A stretch of DNA of 64,000 nt from assembly GCF_009911695.1 (NCBI RefSeq), contig NZ_QWKK01000001.1, positions 1 through 64,000 of the forward strand, in the 5' to 3' direction. Made by a program: the position numbers and the translations under genes. How positions within the stretch are numbered: position 1 is the first letter of the stretch; every line of letters begins with the position of its first letter. Positions 37,379-45,914 of this stretch are shown here, in pieces. This DNA is from Enterorhabdus sp. P55. GTDB taxonomy: Bacteria; Actinomycetota; Coriobacteriia; Coriobacteriales; Eggerthellaceae. Under the pieces are notes generated by a model. The model was not told the DNA's origin. It saw only the letters and a list, made by a program, of their open reading frames with translations, and made no database searches.

Positions 37379-38529
37379 AGGCGTATCTCCGCGGCCGTCT
37401 TGCGGTACTGGTCCCAGCTGACGGGATTGCCCGTGCTGGAGCTGTAGGGCAGGTGCGCGCTCCACGCCTGCACGTCGTTGTTGGGATCCTCGTTGCGGAC
37501 GTTGGCCTCCCACGCCTGGGACAGCTGGGACATCAGGGTCTCGAGCCGGCTGTAGGCCTCGGTCATCTTCACGTAGGCGCCGTACCAGCGGGACTGCGAC
37601 CAGACCTGCATGCCGTCGCTGCTGTTGCAGACCGCGCGCATGCGGTCCGACACCCGGACGAGCCGCTCGTGGATGGGGTAGATCTCCTCCGCGCAGCCCT
37701 GGGCGGCGGCCTTGCGGGCGCCGTAGTCCGTCGACCGGCTGAGGCTCTCGTACTGCTTGATACGCGACCAGGCCTTGTCGGAGCAGGCCTGCAGGCCCGC
37801 CAGCTCCTCGACGAGCACCTGGTGGATCTGGGCCTCCATGGCCTCGGGGACCGGGCCGCCCTGCTCGGGGGAGAGCGCGGGCTCTGGCTCAGGTTTCGGC
37901 GCCGGCGCAGGCGCGGGATCGGGAGTCGACCCAGCGGAGCCTTCGGGCGGGGTCGTGGTCGTCGGCATGTCGGCGGAGGCGCCGCCCGAGCCGCTACCGC
38001 TCGAGGACGCACCGCCTGAGGAGGGCGTTCCGGACGAGGAACCCCCGCCGGCAGAGGCGCCCCCGGAGGCCGCATTCGCGGCCGAGCCGAGCCCGCCGAG
38101 GCTGGCGAGCGGTCCTCCCGATCCGCCGGTGGGAAGGGAAAGCCCCAGGGTACCGCCTGCAGCCAAGGCGCTCGTGCCGGGAAGGGCGGTCCCTGCGTCT
38201 GAGCCGCCTGCGGCTGCGGGGGCCATGCCGCCCTCCGTCTGGGCCAGGCTCCCGTCGGCCGATGCCGTGGCCGGCTCGCCGTCGACTGTCCGCTCCGTTC
38301 TCCCGAGCGGCCCCCAGGGGACATAGCCGCCTGACGAGCGTCCCTGGCCGGCCATCATCTGCAGAAGCGGGCTCTGCGCTGCAAGGCCGGGAAGCGCCTG
38401 GGCGTAGGTCAGCACGCCGGCGCCGGCAACGACGAAGGAGAAGGCAAGCACCGCCAGCAGCTTGGGGGTCAGGGAGGCGCGTGCGAAGGCGCGGCCCGCA
38501 ATCGGCCACGACCGAGAAAGCCTGCTCAC
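37375..38529 (-). CDS. membrane-anchored protein with Gly/Ser/Pro spacer and helical domain
   Basis: 384 residues from GTG 38529. A short cytoplasmic N-terminus, one membrane helix (about 23-45, KLLAVLAFSFVVAGAGVLTY), a ~170-residue Gly/Ser/Pro-rich spacer (PAPAPAPKPEPEPA) and an extracellular helical C-domain (VLVEELAGLQACSDKAWSRI, YVKMTEAYSRLETLM) with two Cys. Family unrecognised. It overlaps the kinase gene by 4 nt, so it may be a sensor or substrate of the kinase. The longer reading to 38979 would run across element B and was rejected. Confidence 0.72.
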   Translation of the reverse strand: MSRLSRSWPIAGRAFARASLTPKLLAVLAFSFVVAGAGVLTYAQALPGLAAQSPLLQMMAGQGRSSGGYVPWGPLGRTERTVDGEPATASADGSLAQTEGGMAPAAAGGSDAGTALPGTSALAAGGTLGLSLPTGGSGGPLASLGGLGSAANAASGGASAGGGSSSGTPSSGGASSSGSGSGGASADMPTTTTPPEGSAGSTPDPAPAPAPKPEPEPALSPEQGGPVPEAMEAQIHQVLVEELAGLQACSDKAWSRIKQYESLSRSTDYGARKAAAQGCAEEIYPIHERLVRVSDRMRAVCNSSDGMQVWSQSRWYGAYVKMTEAYSRLETLMSQLSQAWEANVRNEDPNNDVQAWSAHLPYSSSTGNPVSWDQYRKTAAEIRL

Positions 38530-39188
38530 GAAATCACCCCATCTTCCCCTGATCGTCGCGGAAGCGCCGCGGTTTCCCTTCTCCTCCGCGCACCCGACGC
38601 GCTCGATGGGGAGAGTGTAGCACGAAGCCGCGCCGCCGCGGGGGGCGCGGAGCCGTTCGCCAGCATCGCGGCGTTGGCGGGTCGGCGAGGTCGCGAAGTC
38701 TGCGGGTCGTCGCCCCCGACTCCGTGCCCGGCGTACCCGGGGCCCACGGCTTCGCCGGCTAGGGGCTTCGCCGTCGGATGCGCTCCCCCTTCGTCCGGCG
38801 GATGCCGTAAGAAGAAAGTTTGACAGCAAATTCCGACGGTTTGTTGCGCAACAAGTCAGGGCGGCGTGCAAAACTGGCCAAAAAAGACGACCTGACGACG
38901 AATTCAGGGCGAAGGCGGGCGCGTGGCGCGGAAAGAGCCCGCGGCTGCTGAGCGTGACCTGGGGTTTTGCGTAAGGCACCGCGGGCAGGCGCTCACAGAG
39001 GGCCGACCTTCGTCGTCAAGTCGTCTTTTTTGGCCAGTTTGGGCCGACGGTCTGCGCAAGGCGACGAACAGCCGGCGAAGAAGTCGCCTCCGGCGGCGCC
39101 GGGCAAGCGTCCCGCCCGCGGCCTCAGAGCCGCGTCCAGGCGGCCCGCACGCAGGTGGACGGGCGGGGGGAGGCTCCCCCCCCCCGCC
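38530..39188. other. 659 bp gap holding element B
   Basis: Contains the promoter region of the kinase operon, element B, the palindrome TTGTTGCGCAACAA (38841-38854) preceded by CCGACGGTTTG (like the arms of elements A and E), and a G/C-only hairpin at 39161-39189 overlapping the stop of the ABC ATPase gene. No credible gene. Confidence 0.5.
38871..39040. repeat. long inverted-repeat element B
   Basis: A 32 bp arm at 38871-38902 is mirrored at 39009-39040 with one mismatch around a 106 nt loop. The arm carries TGGCCAAAAAAGACGAC. Inside the loop is TGACCTGGGGTTTTGC (38955-38970), the same 16 bases as in both repA repeat copies. Confidence 0.85.
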
Positions 39189-40154
39189 CTACTCCCCGGC
39201 CAGGCGGTAGCTCACGAGGGAGGGGCGGCCCGTCCAGGGGTCGGGCTCGATGAGCGCGTCGAGACCGAACACGTCGCGCAGCAAGGGGGCGGTCATCACC
39301 TCGGCGGGGGTGCCGGCGGCACGCACGGTCCCGTCGCGCAGCGCGATCATCCAGTCGGCGAAGCGCGCGGCCAGGTTGAGCTCGTGGATGACGAGCGCGA
39401 TGGTCTTGCCCTGCTCGCGGTTGAGGGCGCGCAAGAGCTCGAGCACCTCCAGCTGGTGGGCCATGTCCAGGTAGGTGGTGGGCTCGTCGAGCAGGATGAG
39501 CCCGGTGTCCTGGGCCAGCGCCATGGCGATCCAGGCGCGCTGGCGCTGGCCGCCGGAGAGCGCGTCGAGGGAGCGGTCGGCGAACGCGTCCAGGTGCGTG
39601 AGGTCGAGGGCCCAGTCGATGATGGCGCGGTCGTCGCGGGTGAGCCGCCCGAGCCCGCGCTGGTGCGGATAGCGCCCGTAGGCCACCAGCTCGCCCACGG
39701 TGAGGCCGCCGGGGGCCTGGGGCGACTGGGGCAGGAGCGCCATCTGGCGCGCCACCTCGACGGTGGGCAGCTCGGCGATGGCCTGCCCGTTGAGGTAGAC
39801 CGCCCCGCCGCGCAGGGGGATGGTGCGCGCGAGCGCCTTGAGCAGCGTGGACTTGCCGCAGCCGTTGGGGCCGATGACGGCGGTCACGCGCCCAGCGGGC
39901 ACGGCCACGTCCATCGGCTCGATGATGACGCGCTCGCCGTAGCCCACCGAGATGCCCTCGCCGCGCAGGGCCGCCTCGGCGAAGCGCTCGCAGGAGCTGT
40001 CGCAGCCCTCGCAGAGGGCGGGCTTTGCCTCGGCGCTCGCGGCCGGGGCGGGGCCCGTCGCGCGCTCAGGGGCGTTCGCCTCCGAGAGGCCGCGTCGCCC
40101 GGCCGCCCCCTCGCGCTCTGGGGACGCGCCAGACCGCGCGATGCGCTTGTCCAT
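39189..40154 (-). CDS. iron-siderophore-type ABC transporter ATPase
   Basis: 321 residues from ATG 40154. FepC/FecE-type ATPase: Walker A GPNGCGKST, signature LSGGQRQRAW, Walker B LILLDEPT, switch His in VIHELNLAAR. It powers import through the two permeases encoded just upstream. Unusually it has a ~60-residue extra N-terminus with CEGCDSSC (Cys48, 51, 55), a possible metal or Fe-S site; this is not part of the usual ATPase and could sense iron. A longer reading (to 40409) overlaps the permease and was rejected. Confidence 0.9.
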   Translation of the reverse strand: MDKRIARSGASPEREGAAGRRGLSEANAPERATGPAPAASAEAKPALCEGCDSSCERFAEAALRGEGISVGYGERVIIEPMDVAVPAGRVTAVIGPNGCGKSTLLKALARTIPLRGGAVYLNGQAIAELPTVEVARQMALLPQSPQAPGGLTVGELVAYGRYPHQRGLGRLTRDDRAIIDWALDLTHLDAFADRSLDALSGGQRQRAWIAMALAQDTGLILLDEPTTYLDMAHQLEVLELLRALNREQGKTIALVIHELNLAARFADWMIALRDGTVRAAGTPAEVMTAPLLRDVFGLDALIEPDPWTGRPSLVSYRLAGE

Positions 40155-40168
40155 GGCCTTCTCCTTCC

Positions 40169-41173
40169 TCACGACTTCGCCAGCAGGTACAAGAAGTAGG
40201 GCGCGCCGATGACGGCGGCCACGATGCCCACCGGTATCTCGTTGGGCATGAGCAGCGTGCGCGACACGATGTCGGCGGCCAGCATGAGCACGGCCCCCAC
40301 GAGCACGGTGGCGGGGATGAGCACGCGGAAGTTGGGGCCCACCAGGCGGCGGGCCAGGTGCGGGCAGACGAGCCCCACGAAGGTGAGGCCGCCGCCCACC
40401 GCGCAGCACAGCCCCGAGCAGCCCACGGCCACGGCGAGCAGGCCGGCGCTTGCGCGGCGCACGTTGACGCCGAGGCCCGTGGCCGCCGCCTCGCCGAGGG
40501 CCAGCACGTTCAGGGTGCGCGCCGCGAAGAGCGCGATGGCGACGAGCGCCCCCAGGCCCACGGCCAGCATGGCCACGTTGGGCCAGGTGGCGCCCCAGAT
40601 GCTGCCGGCCAGCCAGTTCTGGACGAAGGCGTAGTCGCCGTCGCCCATGCGCAGCATGAGCAAAGACGTGACGCTCGAGAGCCCCGTGGCGAGCGCCACG
40701 CCGATGAGCAGCAGCCGCTTGGGCGAGGACGCCCCGCGCACCACCGACAGCCGCCAGCCGAGGAGCGCGGTGATGAGCGACCCGGCGAAGGCGAGGGCCG
40801 GCAGCGCCACCCCCGCAGGCAGGATCCCGGCGGGCGCGAACACGATGAAGGCGGCCACGAGCAGCCCGGCGCCGGCGTTGATGCCGAGCACGCCAGGATC
40901 GGCCATGTCGTTGCGCGACACGCCCTGGAGCAGGCAGCCCGCCACGGCCAGGCCGATGCCCACGAGCATCGAGGTGAGCACCCGCGGCAGCCGCAGCTCC
41001 ACGAGGGTGTAGGCGAGCGACTGCGGGGCAGTCCCCGTTATGACCTGGCCCAGCTCCTCAAGCGAGATGCTGCGGTAGCCGGCGTTCACGTCAGCCCAGA
41101 GCGCCAGGGCCGCCAAGACGGCGAGCACCGCGAGGACGAGGGCCGTGCGGACCCTTCTGCGCGCATCAGCCAA
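40169..41173 (-). CDS. FecCD-type iron transporter permease
   Basis: 334 residues from TTG 41173 (GGAGGAGG upstream; an 8 nt overlap with the preceding permease). About nine to ten membrane helices with family motifs ELRLPRVLTSMLVGIGLAVAG, NDMADPGVLGINAGAG and, near the C-terminus, FVGLVCPHLARRLVGPNFR. It forms the channel with the second permease. The TTG start gives the family length; an in-frame upstream reading is junk. Confidence 0.92.
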   Translation of the reverse strand: MADARRRVRTALVLAVLAVLAALALWADVNAGYRSISLEELGQVITGTAPQSLAYTLVELRLPRVLTSMLVGIGLAVAGCLLQGVSRNDMADPGVLGINAGAGLLVAAFIVFAPAGILPAGVALPALAFAGSLITALLGWRLSVVRGASSPKRLLLIGVALATGLSSVTSLLMLRMGDGDYAFVQNWLAGSIWGATWPNVAMLAVGLGALVAIALFAARTLNVLALGEAAATGLGVNVRRASAGLLAVAVGCSGLCCAVGGGLTFVGLVCPHLARRLVGPNFRVLIPATVLVGAVLMLAADIVSRTLLMPNEIPVGIVAAVIGAPYFLYLLAKS

Positions 41174-42164
41174 GGCCGGCCTCCTCCCTGCGGGCGCACC
41201 AGATGAAGAACGGCACGCCGATGGCGGCGAAGATGAGCCCGATGGGCACCTCGCCCGGCGCCGCGAGCGTACGGGCGAGCACGTCGGCCACGAGCATGAA
41301 GAAGGCCCCGCCCACGATGGAGGCGGGGATGACGGCGCGGTAGTCGGCGCCCACGAAGCGACGCACCACATGGGGCACCATGAGGCCCACGAAGGCCACC
41401 GGCCCGGCGAGCGCCACGGCCGCGCCGGCCAGCACCAGCACCGCTGCCAGGCACAGCGTCCGCGAGCGAGCCACCGGCACGCCGAGCCCGAGAGCCGCCT
41501 CCTCGCCGAGTGAGAGCACCGCCACGCGCCGCGAGAGCGCGCAGGCGGCGGCGAGGGCTGCCAGGATGAAGGGGGCGGTGAGCGCGAGCGACTCGGCGCG
41601 AATGCCGGCCACGCCGCCTGCCGTCCAGAACGTGAGGCTGTAGCCGATGTTGAAGAAGATGGCCACGCCCTGGGCGAGCGCCGTGAGGAACAGGCCCACG
41701 GCGCAGCCCGCCAGCACCAGGCGAACCGGATCCACGTCGCGGCGCCGGAAGCTCACGGCTCCGTAGACCACGGCCAGGGCCAGGGCAGCGCCGACGAAGG
41801 AGCAGAGCACCACGCCCGAGAAGCTCATCCCCGGCAGGAGCGCCAGACAGAGCGCGAGCGCGAAGGCCGCGCCGGCGTTGATGCCAAGGAGCCCCGAGTC
41901 GGCCAGGGGGTTGCGGGTGACCCCCTGCATGACGGCGCCGGCCACCGCGAAGGCGGCCCCCACCAGCACGCATCCTAGGGTGCGCGGGCCGCGCAGCTCC
42001 AGCACGGCCACGTGCTGCTGATCAGCCATGTCGGGATTCACGAGCGCGCTGATCACCTGGTCGGGCGGGATGGGGGTGCTTCCCAGGAACAGGGAGAGCC
42101 CGGCGGCGAGGGCCACCGCCACGGCTCCCCCTACGAGGAACAGCGATGTGCGCAGGCGCGGCAC
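41166..42164 (-). CDS. FecCD-type iron transporter permease, second copy
   Basis: 332 residues from GTG 42164. Same family: ELRGPRTLGCVLVGAAFAVAG, NPLADSGLLGINAGAA and AFVGLMVPHVVRRFVGADYR. The two permeases are clearly diverged paralogues and likely form a heterodimer. It lies 19 nt after the substrate-binding lipoprotein gene. Confidence 0.92.
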   Translation of the reverse strand: MPRLRTSLFLVGGAVAVALAAGLSLFLGSTPIPPDQVISALVNPDMADQQHVAVLELRGPRTLGCVLVGAAFAVAGAVMQGVTRNPLADSGLLGINAGAAFALALCLALLPGMSFSGVVLCSFVGAALALAVVYGAVSFRRRDVDPVRLVLAGCAVGLFLTALAQGVAIFFNIGYSLTFWTAGGVAGIRAESLALTAPFILAALAAACALSRRVAVLSLGEEAALGLGVPVARSRTLCLAAVLVLAGAAVALAGPVAFVGLMVPHVVRRFVGADYRAVIPASIVGGAFFMLVADVLARTLAAPGEVPIGLIFAAIGVPFFIWCARREEAGLG

Positions 42165-42183
42165 GGACGAGCGCTCCGGGTGC

Positions 42184-43167
42184 CTAGGCCGCGCTGCCGC
42201 CGTGGGCGCGGAAGAAGTCGGTGAAGGTCTCCAGCTGGTTGGTCAGCGTGATGGGGTCGCGATGCATGAAGGCCACCTGCTCATAGGGCATCACGCGGCC
42301 GGCCTGCACGGCGGGCAGGTTCTGCCACAGCTGCGAGTCGTCCACATAGGCGCTGTCGGCGCCGTCGAGCACGCCGTAGCAGATGAAGTCGCCGGCGTAC
42401 TGCGGCAGGGCTTCCACCGAGATGACCTCGTAGGCCTCATCGCCCTCCACCATCGGGCCCTGGATGGCCGCGGGCGCCTTGAGCCCCCACTTGTCGTAGA
42501 GGATCGAGCCGCCGCGCGCGAAGTGGCTGCCCATGACGTAGATCTCCTGGGGCCACACCTCCAGGATGGACACGGTGCGGTCGCCCACGATGCTGACCAT
42601 CTCGTCCTTGACCGCGTCCACCTTGTCGTTGAACTCGGCGATGTAGGCATCCGCAGCCTCCTCGCGGTTCACGAGCGAGGCGAGGTAGCGGAAGAGGTCC
42701 TCGTCGGAGCGCGTGCCGTCGGCGACGTAGACGGTGGGCGCGATCTTGGCGTACTTGTCGTAGTCAGCCTCGGTGATGGTGATGATGAGGTCGGGCTGCT
42801 TCTCGGCAATCATCTCGAGGGAGGTCTCGGCTGACACGGTGTTGAGCGGCTCGATGCCGTCGCACAACCCCGCGAGGAAGGGGTTGTTGAGCGCATAGGG
42901 CGAGGCGATGACCGGCTTCACGTCCACGGCCAGAAGCTCGCCGAGGTAGTAGTCGGAGACGATGACCTGGGGATCGGCGGGAATCTCCACCGGGCCCTTG
43001 TCGGTGTCGACGGTGCGGGTGGCCGACGCTTGCTTGCCGGATTCCCCGGCGTTGGAGCCAGCCGACGAGGCGGCCCCTCCCCCGCCCGAGGAACAGCCGG
43101 CCAGGGGGACGGTGAGGGCCGCGGTCGCCATCAGCGCCGCGAAAGATCGACGGGTCATCGACTTCAT
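42184..43167 (-). CDS. iron-siderophore-type substrate-binding lipoprotein
   Basis: 327 residues with a lipobox (VPLAGC, Cys25) and a Gly/Ser linker. FepB/FecB-like two-lobe binding protein: VEIPADPQVIVSDYYLGELLAV, ISPYAL-type loops, EKQPDLIITI and a long connecting helix (VNREEAADAYIAEF). It delivers an iron chelate, or possibly heme or corrinoid, to the permeases. ATG 43167 after AAAGGA. First gene of the import operon; the AT-rich stretch 43250-43310 just upstream (TATATTGTTTACTAAATATA is seen there) is the likely regulated promoter. Confidence 0.9.
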   Translation of the reverse strand: MKSMTRRSFAALMATAALTVPLAGCSSGGGGAASSAGSNAGESGKQASATRTVDTDKGPVEIPADPQVIVSDYYLGELLAVDVKPVIASPYALNNPFLAGLCDGIEPLNTVSAETSLEMIAEKQPDLIITITEADYDKYAKIAPTVYVADGTRSDEDLFRYLASLVNREEAADAYIAEFNDKVDAVKDEMVSIVGDRTVSILEVWPQEIYVMGSHFARGGSILYDKWGLKAPAAIQGPMVEGDEAYEVISVEALPQYAGDFICYGVLDGADSAYVDDSQLWQNLPAVQAGRVMPYEQVAFMHRDPITLTNQLETFTDFFRAHGGSAA

Positions 43168-43407
43168 GGTGTTCCTTTCGCTCGGGGCATCGCGCGCGGC
43201 CGGCGGCCAGGTTCTGCGCCTGCCTCGCCCGCCTACGGTGCGCCGTCTATATTGTTTACTAAATATAACTTATGGTGTCACAAATTATCCGAGGTTTACT
43301 TTTCTTCACGAATCAGCCAAAACCATCGGACGAGCGCTATTGTACGGGTGCTTTCCCGGCCGTCGGGAACCTGTTAATCCCCTGGGGCGGAACCGTAGCG
43401 CACTCGG

Positions 43408-43575
43408 GGGGTGTTCTTGGCCATTTTTGCCGTGGCTTACGCTGACTTTGCGAACTCGGTAGCGCAGCAGCGAACTCGCCACAACGCTGACCTGGAAAAA
43501 CGTCTGGCCAAACGAAGGCGAATCCAGCTTGAGGGGCTGTTGGCTGCGTAAACCAGGGTGTTTTTGGCCAGAAAC
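43408..43575. repeat. degenerate element C
   Basis: GGGTGTTCTTGGCCA (43408-43422) recurs at 43556-43570 with one mismatch as a direct repeat. TGACCTGGAAAAACG is at 43488-43502, and TGGCCAAAC follows. The right end (TGCGTAAACCAGGG, TTTTTGGCCAGAAA) closely matches the right arm of element D. Arm spacing (148 bp) is close to the others (128-138). Confidence 0.55.
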
Positions 43576-43630
43576 TCGAGATCCCCGCGTCGAGCGCAGG
43601 CCAAGGACGACGCAAGCCTCCGGTGGGTGC

Positions 43631-43661
43631 AAAAAAAGGCGGCCCTGCAACGGGGGCCGCC
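43631..43661 (-). terminator. terminator of the pyrR-pyrB-pyrC operon
   Basis: Minus strand GGCGGCCC, eight-base loop, GGGCCGCC, then seven T, 30 bp after the pyrC stop. Confidence 0.92.
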
Positions 43662-43690
43662 TCCTCAGGCCAGTGAATGGACGCGAGGCG

Positions 43691-44983
43691 CTACTCGACG
43701 ATGGCGCCGTCCTCCATGGTGGCGTAGCCGGCCACGTAGGTGTCGGTGGCGCGGCCGGTGAGCTCAGCGCCGATGAAGCCGGAGTTCACCGCCTTGGAGA
43801 GGAAGTCGCCCTCCTCGACGACCCACGTAGCGGCGGGGTCGATGACCGTCAGGTCGGCCACGGAACCGGCCGCCAGCTTGACGGGCTCCTCGCGCAGGAT
43901 GGCGCGCGGCGCCACGGCCATGAGCTCCACCAGGCGGTCGTAGCCGATGACGCCGGCGCCCACCAGGTGGGTGAGCACGAGCGCAAGCGAGGTCTCCAGA
44001 CCGGTCATGCCGAAGGGCGCCAGCTCGAACTCGCGGTCCTTCTCCCAGGCGGTGTGGGGCGCATGGTCGGTGACGATGGCGTCCACCGTGCCATCGGCCA
44101 CGCCGGCCACGAGCGCCGCGGCGTCCTCGGCGGTGCGCAGCGGCGGGTTCACCTTGAGCGCGGTCTGGTACTCCGGCCCGATGGCGTCCTCGGTGAGGAA
44201 CATATGGTGCGGCGTCACCTCGCAGGTGACGGGCAGGCCCTCGGCCTTCGCGGTGCGCACCAGGTCAAGCCCGCGGGCGGTAGTGACGTGCTGGATGTGC
44301 AACGGGCAGCCGGTGAGACGGGCAAGCGCGATATCGCGGGCGATCTCGATCTCCTCGCCCTCGGCCGGCCAGCCGAGCATGCCCAGGCGGGTGGAGGCCA
44401 CCCCCTCGTTCACCTGGCCGTCACCCACGAGCGCGTCGTCCTGGCAGTGCACCATAACGGGCACGTCGAACTGCTTGGCGTAGTCCATGACGCGGCGCAT
44501 CATGCCGGCGTCCTGGATGCCGCGGCCATCGTCGGTGAAGGCCTGGGCGCCGTGGGCGCGCATGTCGCCCATGTCGGCGAGCGTGTCGCCGTCGAGGCCC
44601 TTGGAGCAGGCGCCGGCCACGATGACGCGGCACTTCCCCACCGCCGCCGCGCGGGCCTTCACGTACTCGACGCCGAGCGCGTTGTCGATAACGGGCGAGG
44701 TGTTGGGCATGGCGCAGACCGCGGTGAAGCCGCCGTGGGCGGCGGCGCGGGTGCCCGACGCGATGTCCTCCTTCTGCTCGAAGCCCGGCTCGCGCAGGTG
44801 CACGTGCATGTCCACCAGGCCCGGGACGATGACCTTGCCGGAGAGGTCGCGCTCGACGCCCTTCTCCATGACCAGGTCGTGGCCGATCTCGACGATGCGG
44901 CCGTCGCGGATGAGGATGTCGGTCACCTCGTCGAGGCCGACCTGCGGGTCGATGAGGCGGGCGCCTTTAAGCATCAAAGCCAT
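43691..44983 (-). CDS. pyrC: dihydroorotase
   Basis: Cyclises carbamoyl aspartate. 430 residues, the class I (PyrC/PyrX) length. Metal-binding DMHVHLREPG (about 59-68), later PVMVHCQDDALVG, HIQHVTTARG and the catalytic Asp in VTDHAPHT. All ligands are present, so it is an active enzyme, not the inactive PyrC' form. Overlaps pyrB by 17 nt. Confidence 0.96.
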   Translation of the reverse strand: MALMLKGARLIDPQVGLDEVTDILIRDGRIVEIGHDLVMEKGVERDLSGKVIVPGLVDMHVHLREPGFEQKEDIASGTRAAAHGGFTAVCAMPNTSPVIDNALGVEYVKARAAAVGKCRVIVAGACSKGLDGDTLADMGDMRAHGAQAFTDDGRGIQDAGMMRRVMDYAKQFDVPVMVHCQDDALVGDGQVNEGVASTRLGMLGWPAEGEEIEIARDIALARLTGCPLHIQHVTTARGLDLVRTAKAEGLPVTCEVTPHHMFLTEDAIGPEYQTALKVNPPLRTAEDAAALVAGVADGTVDAIVTDHAPHTAWEKDREFELAPFGMTGLETSLALVLTHLVGAGVIGYDRLVELMAVAPRAILREEPVKLAAGSVADLTVIDPAATWVVEEGDFLSKAVNSGFIGAELTGRATDTYVAGYATMEDGAIVE

Positions 44984-45911
44984 CGTTGGAACCTCCTAGC
45001 AGAAGATAGAGAGCGGCCATGCGCACGAGCACGCCGGCGTAGACCTGGTCGAGGATGACGGAGCGCTCGGGATGGTCGGCCATGAAACTGTCGAGCTCCA
45101 CGCCGCGGTTGATGGGGCCGGGATGGCAGACGAGCGCGTCGGGCTTCATGAGGCGGTCGCGCTCGCGGGTGAGGCCGAAGAGCTGGTTGTACTCGCGCAG
45201 CGACGGGTAGGGCGCGCCCTCGAGGCGCTCGCGCTGGATGCGCAGCATGTAGACGACGTCCAGCTCGGGCAGGGCCTCGTCGAGGTGGTAGGTCACGTGA
45301 TCCGCGCCGAGCACATCAGGACGGGCTGGCATGAGGGTGGGGGGTGCGATGACCGTCACCTCGCAGCCCATGATCTTGAGGGCCGGGATGAGCGAGCCGC
45401 ACACGCGCGAGTGGCCGATGTCGCCCACCACGCCCACGTGCAGCTTGTCGAAGGAGCCCTTCTTCTCCCAGATGGAGTACAGGTCGAGCAGGGCCTGGGT
45501 GGGATGCTGGTGCTTGCCGTCGCCCGCGTCGATGACCGACACGCCGGAGACGTCGGCGATCTTGCGCGGCACGCCGGCATGCTTGTCGCGCACGACGATG
45601 CAGTCGATCTTGTAGGCGCACAGCGTCTCCACCGTGTCCACGAGGCTCTCGCCCTTCACCGTGGAGGTAGACGACCCGCCGAAGTTCAGCGAGTTGGCCG
45701 AGAGGCGCTTCTCGGCTATCTCGAACGACGAGCGCGTGCGGGTGGACGGCTCGTTGAACATGTTGACCACAGTGAAGCCCTTGAGCGTGGGCACCTGCTT
45801 GATGCGACGCTCGTTGACCTGCTTGAACTTCTCCGCCGTCTCGAGCATCAGCATGAGGTCGTCTGCGGAATACTCGGTGATGTCAATCAGATGCTTGTGG
45901 GAAAACGACAT
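44967..45911 (-). CDS. pyrB: aspartate carbamoyltransferase
   Basis: 314 residues. Carbamoyl-phosphate motif STRTRSSFE (about 55-63), STVKGESLVDT loop, HPTQALLDLYSI, and the Asp-binding segment in the C-terminal half (LRIQRER). Normal catalytic-chain length; no pyrI-like regulatory gene is seen, as is usual in Gram-positives. It starts 3 nt after pyrR and overlaps pyrC. Confidence 0.96.
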   Translation of the reverse strand: MSFSHKHLIDITEYSADDLMLMLETAEKFKQVNERRIKQVPTLKGFTVVNMFNEPSTRTRSSFEIAEKRLSANSLNFGGSSTSTVKGESLVDTVETLCAYKIDCIVVRDKHAGVPRKIADVSGVSVIDAGDGKHQHPTQALLDLYSIWEKKGSFDKLHVGVVGDIGHSRVCGSLIPALKIMGCEVTVIAPPTLMPARPDVLGADHVTYHLDEALPELDVVYMLRIQRERLEGAPYPSLREYNQLFGLTRERDRLMKPDALVCHPGPINRGVELDSFMADHPERSVILDQVYAGVLVRMAALYLLLGGSNDGFDA

Positions 45912-45914
45912 CCC

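Larger units (their letters stand above)
43168..43690. other. 523 bp gap: import promoter, element C, pyrC terminator
   Basis: An AT-rich block at about 43248-43310 with imperfect dyad symmetry around GTTTACTAAATATAAC probably holds the promoter and an iron-regulator site for the import operon. Element C follows at 43408-43575, then the pyrC terminator. No gene. Confidence 0.5.
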
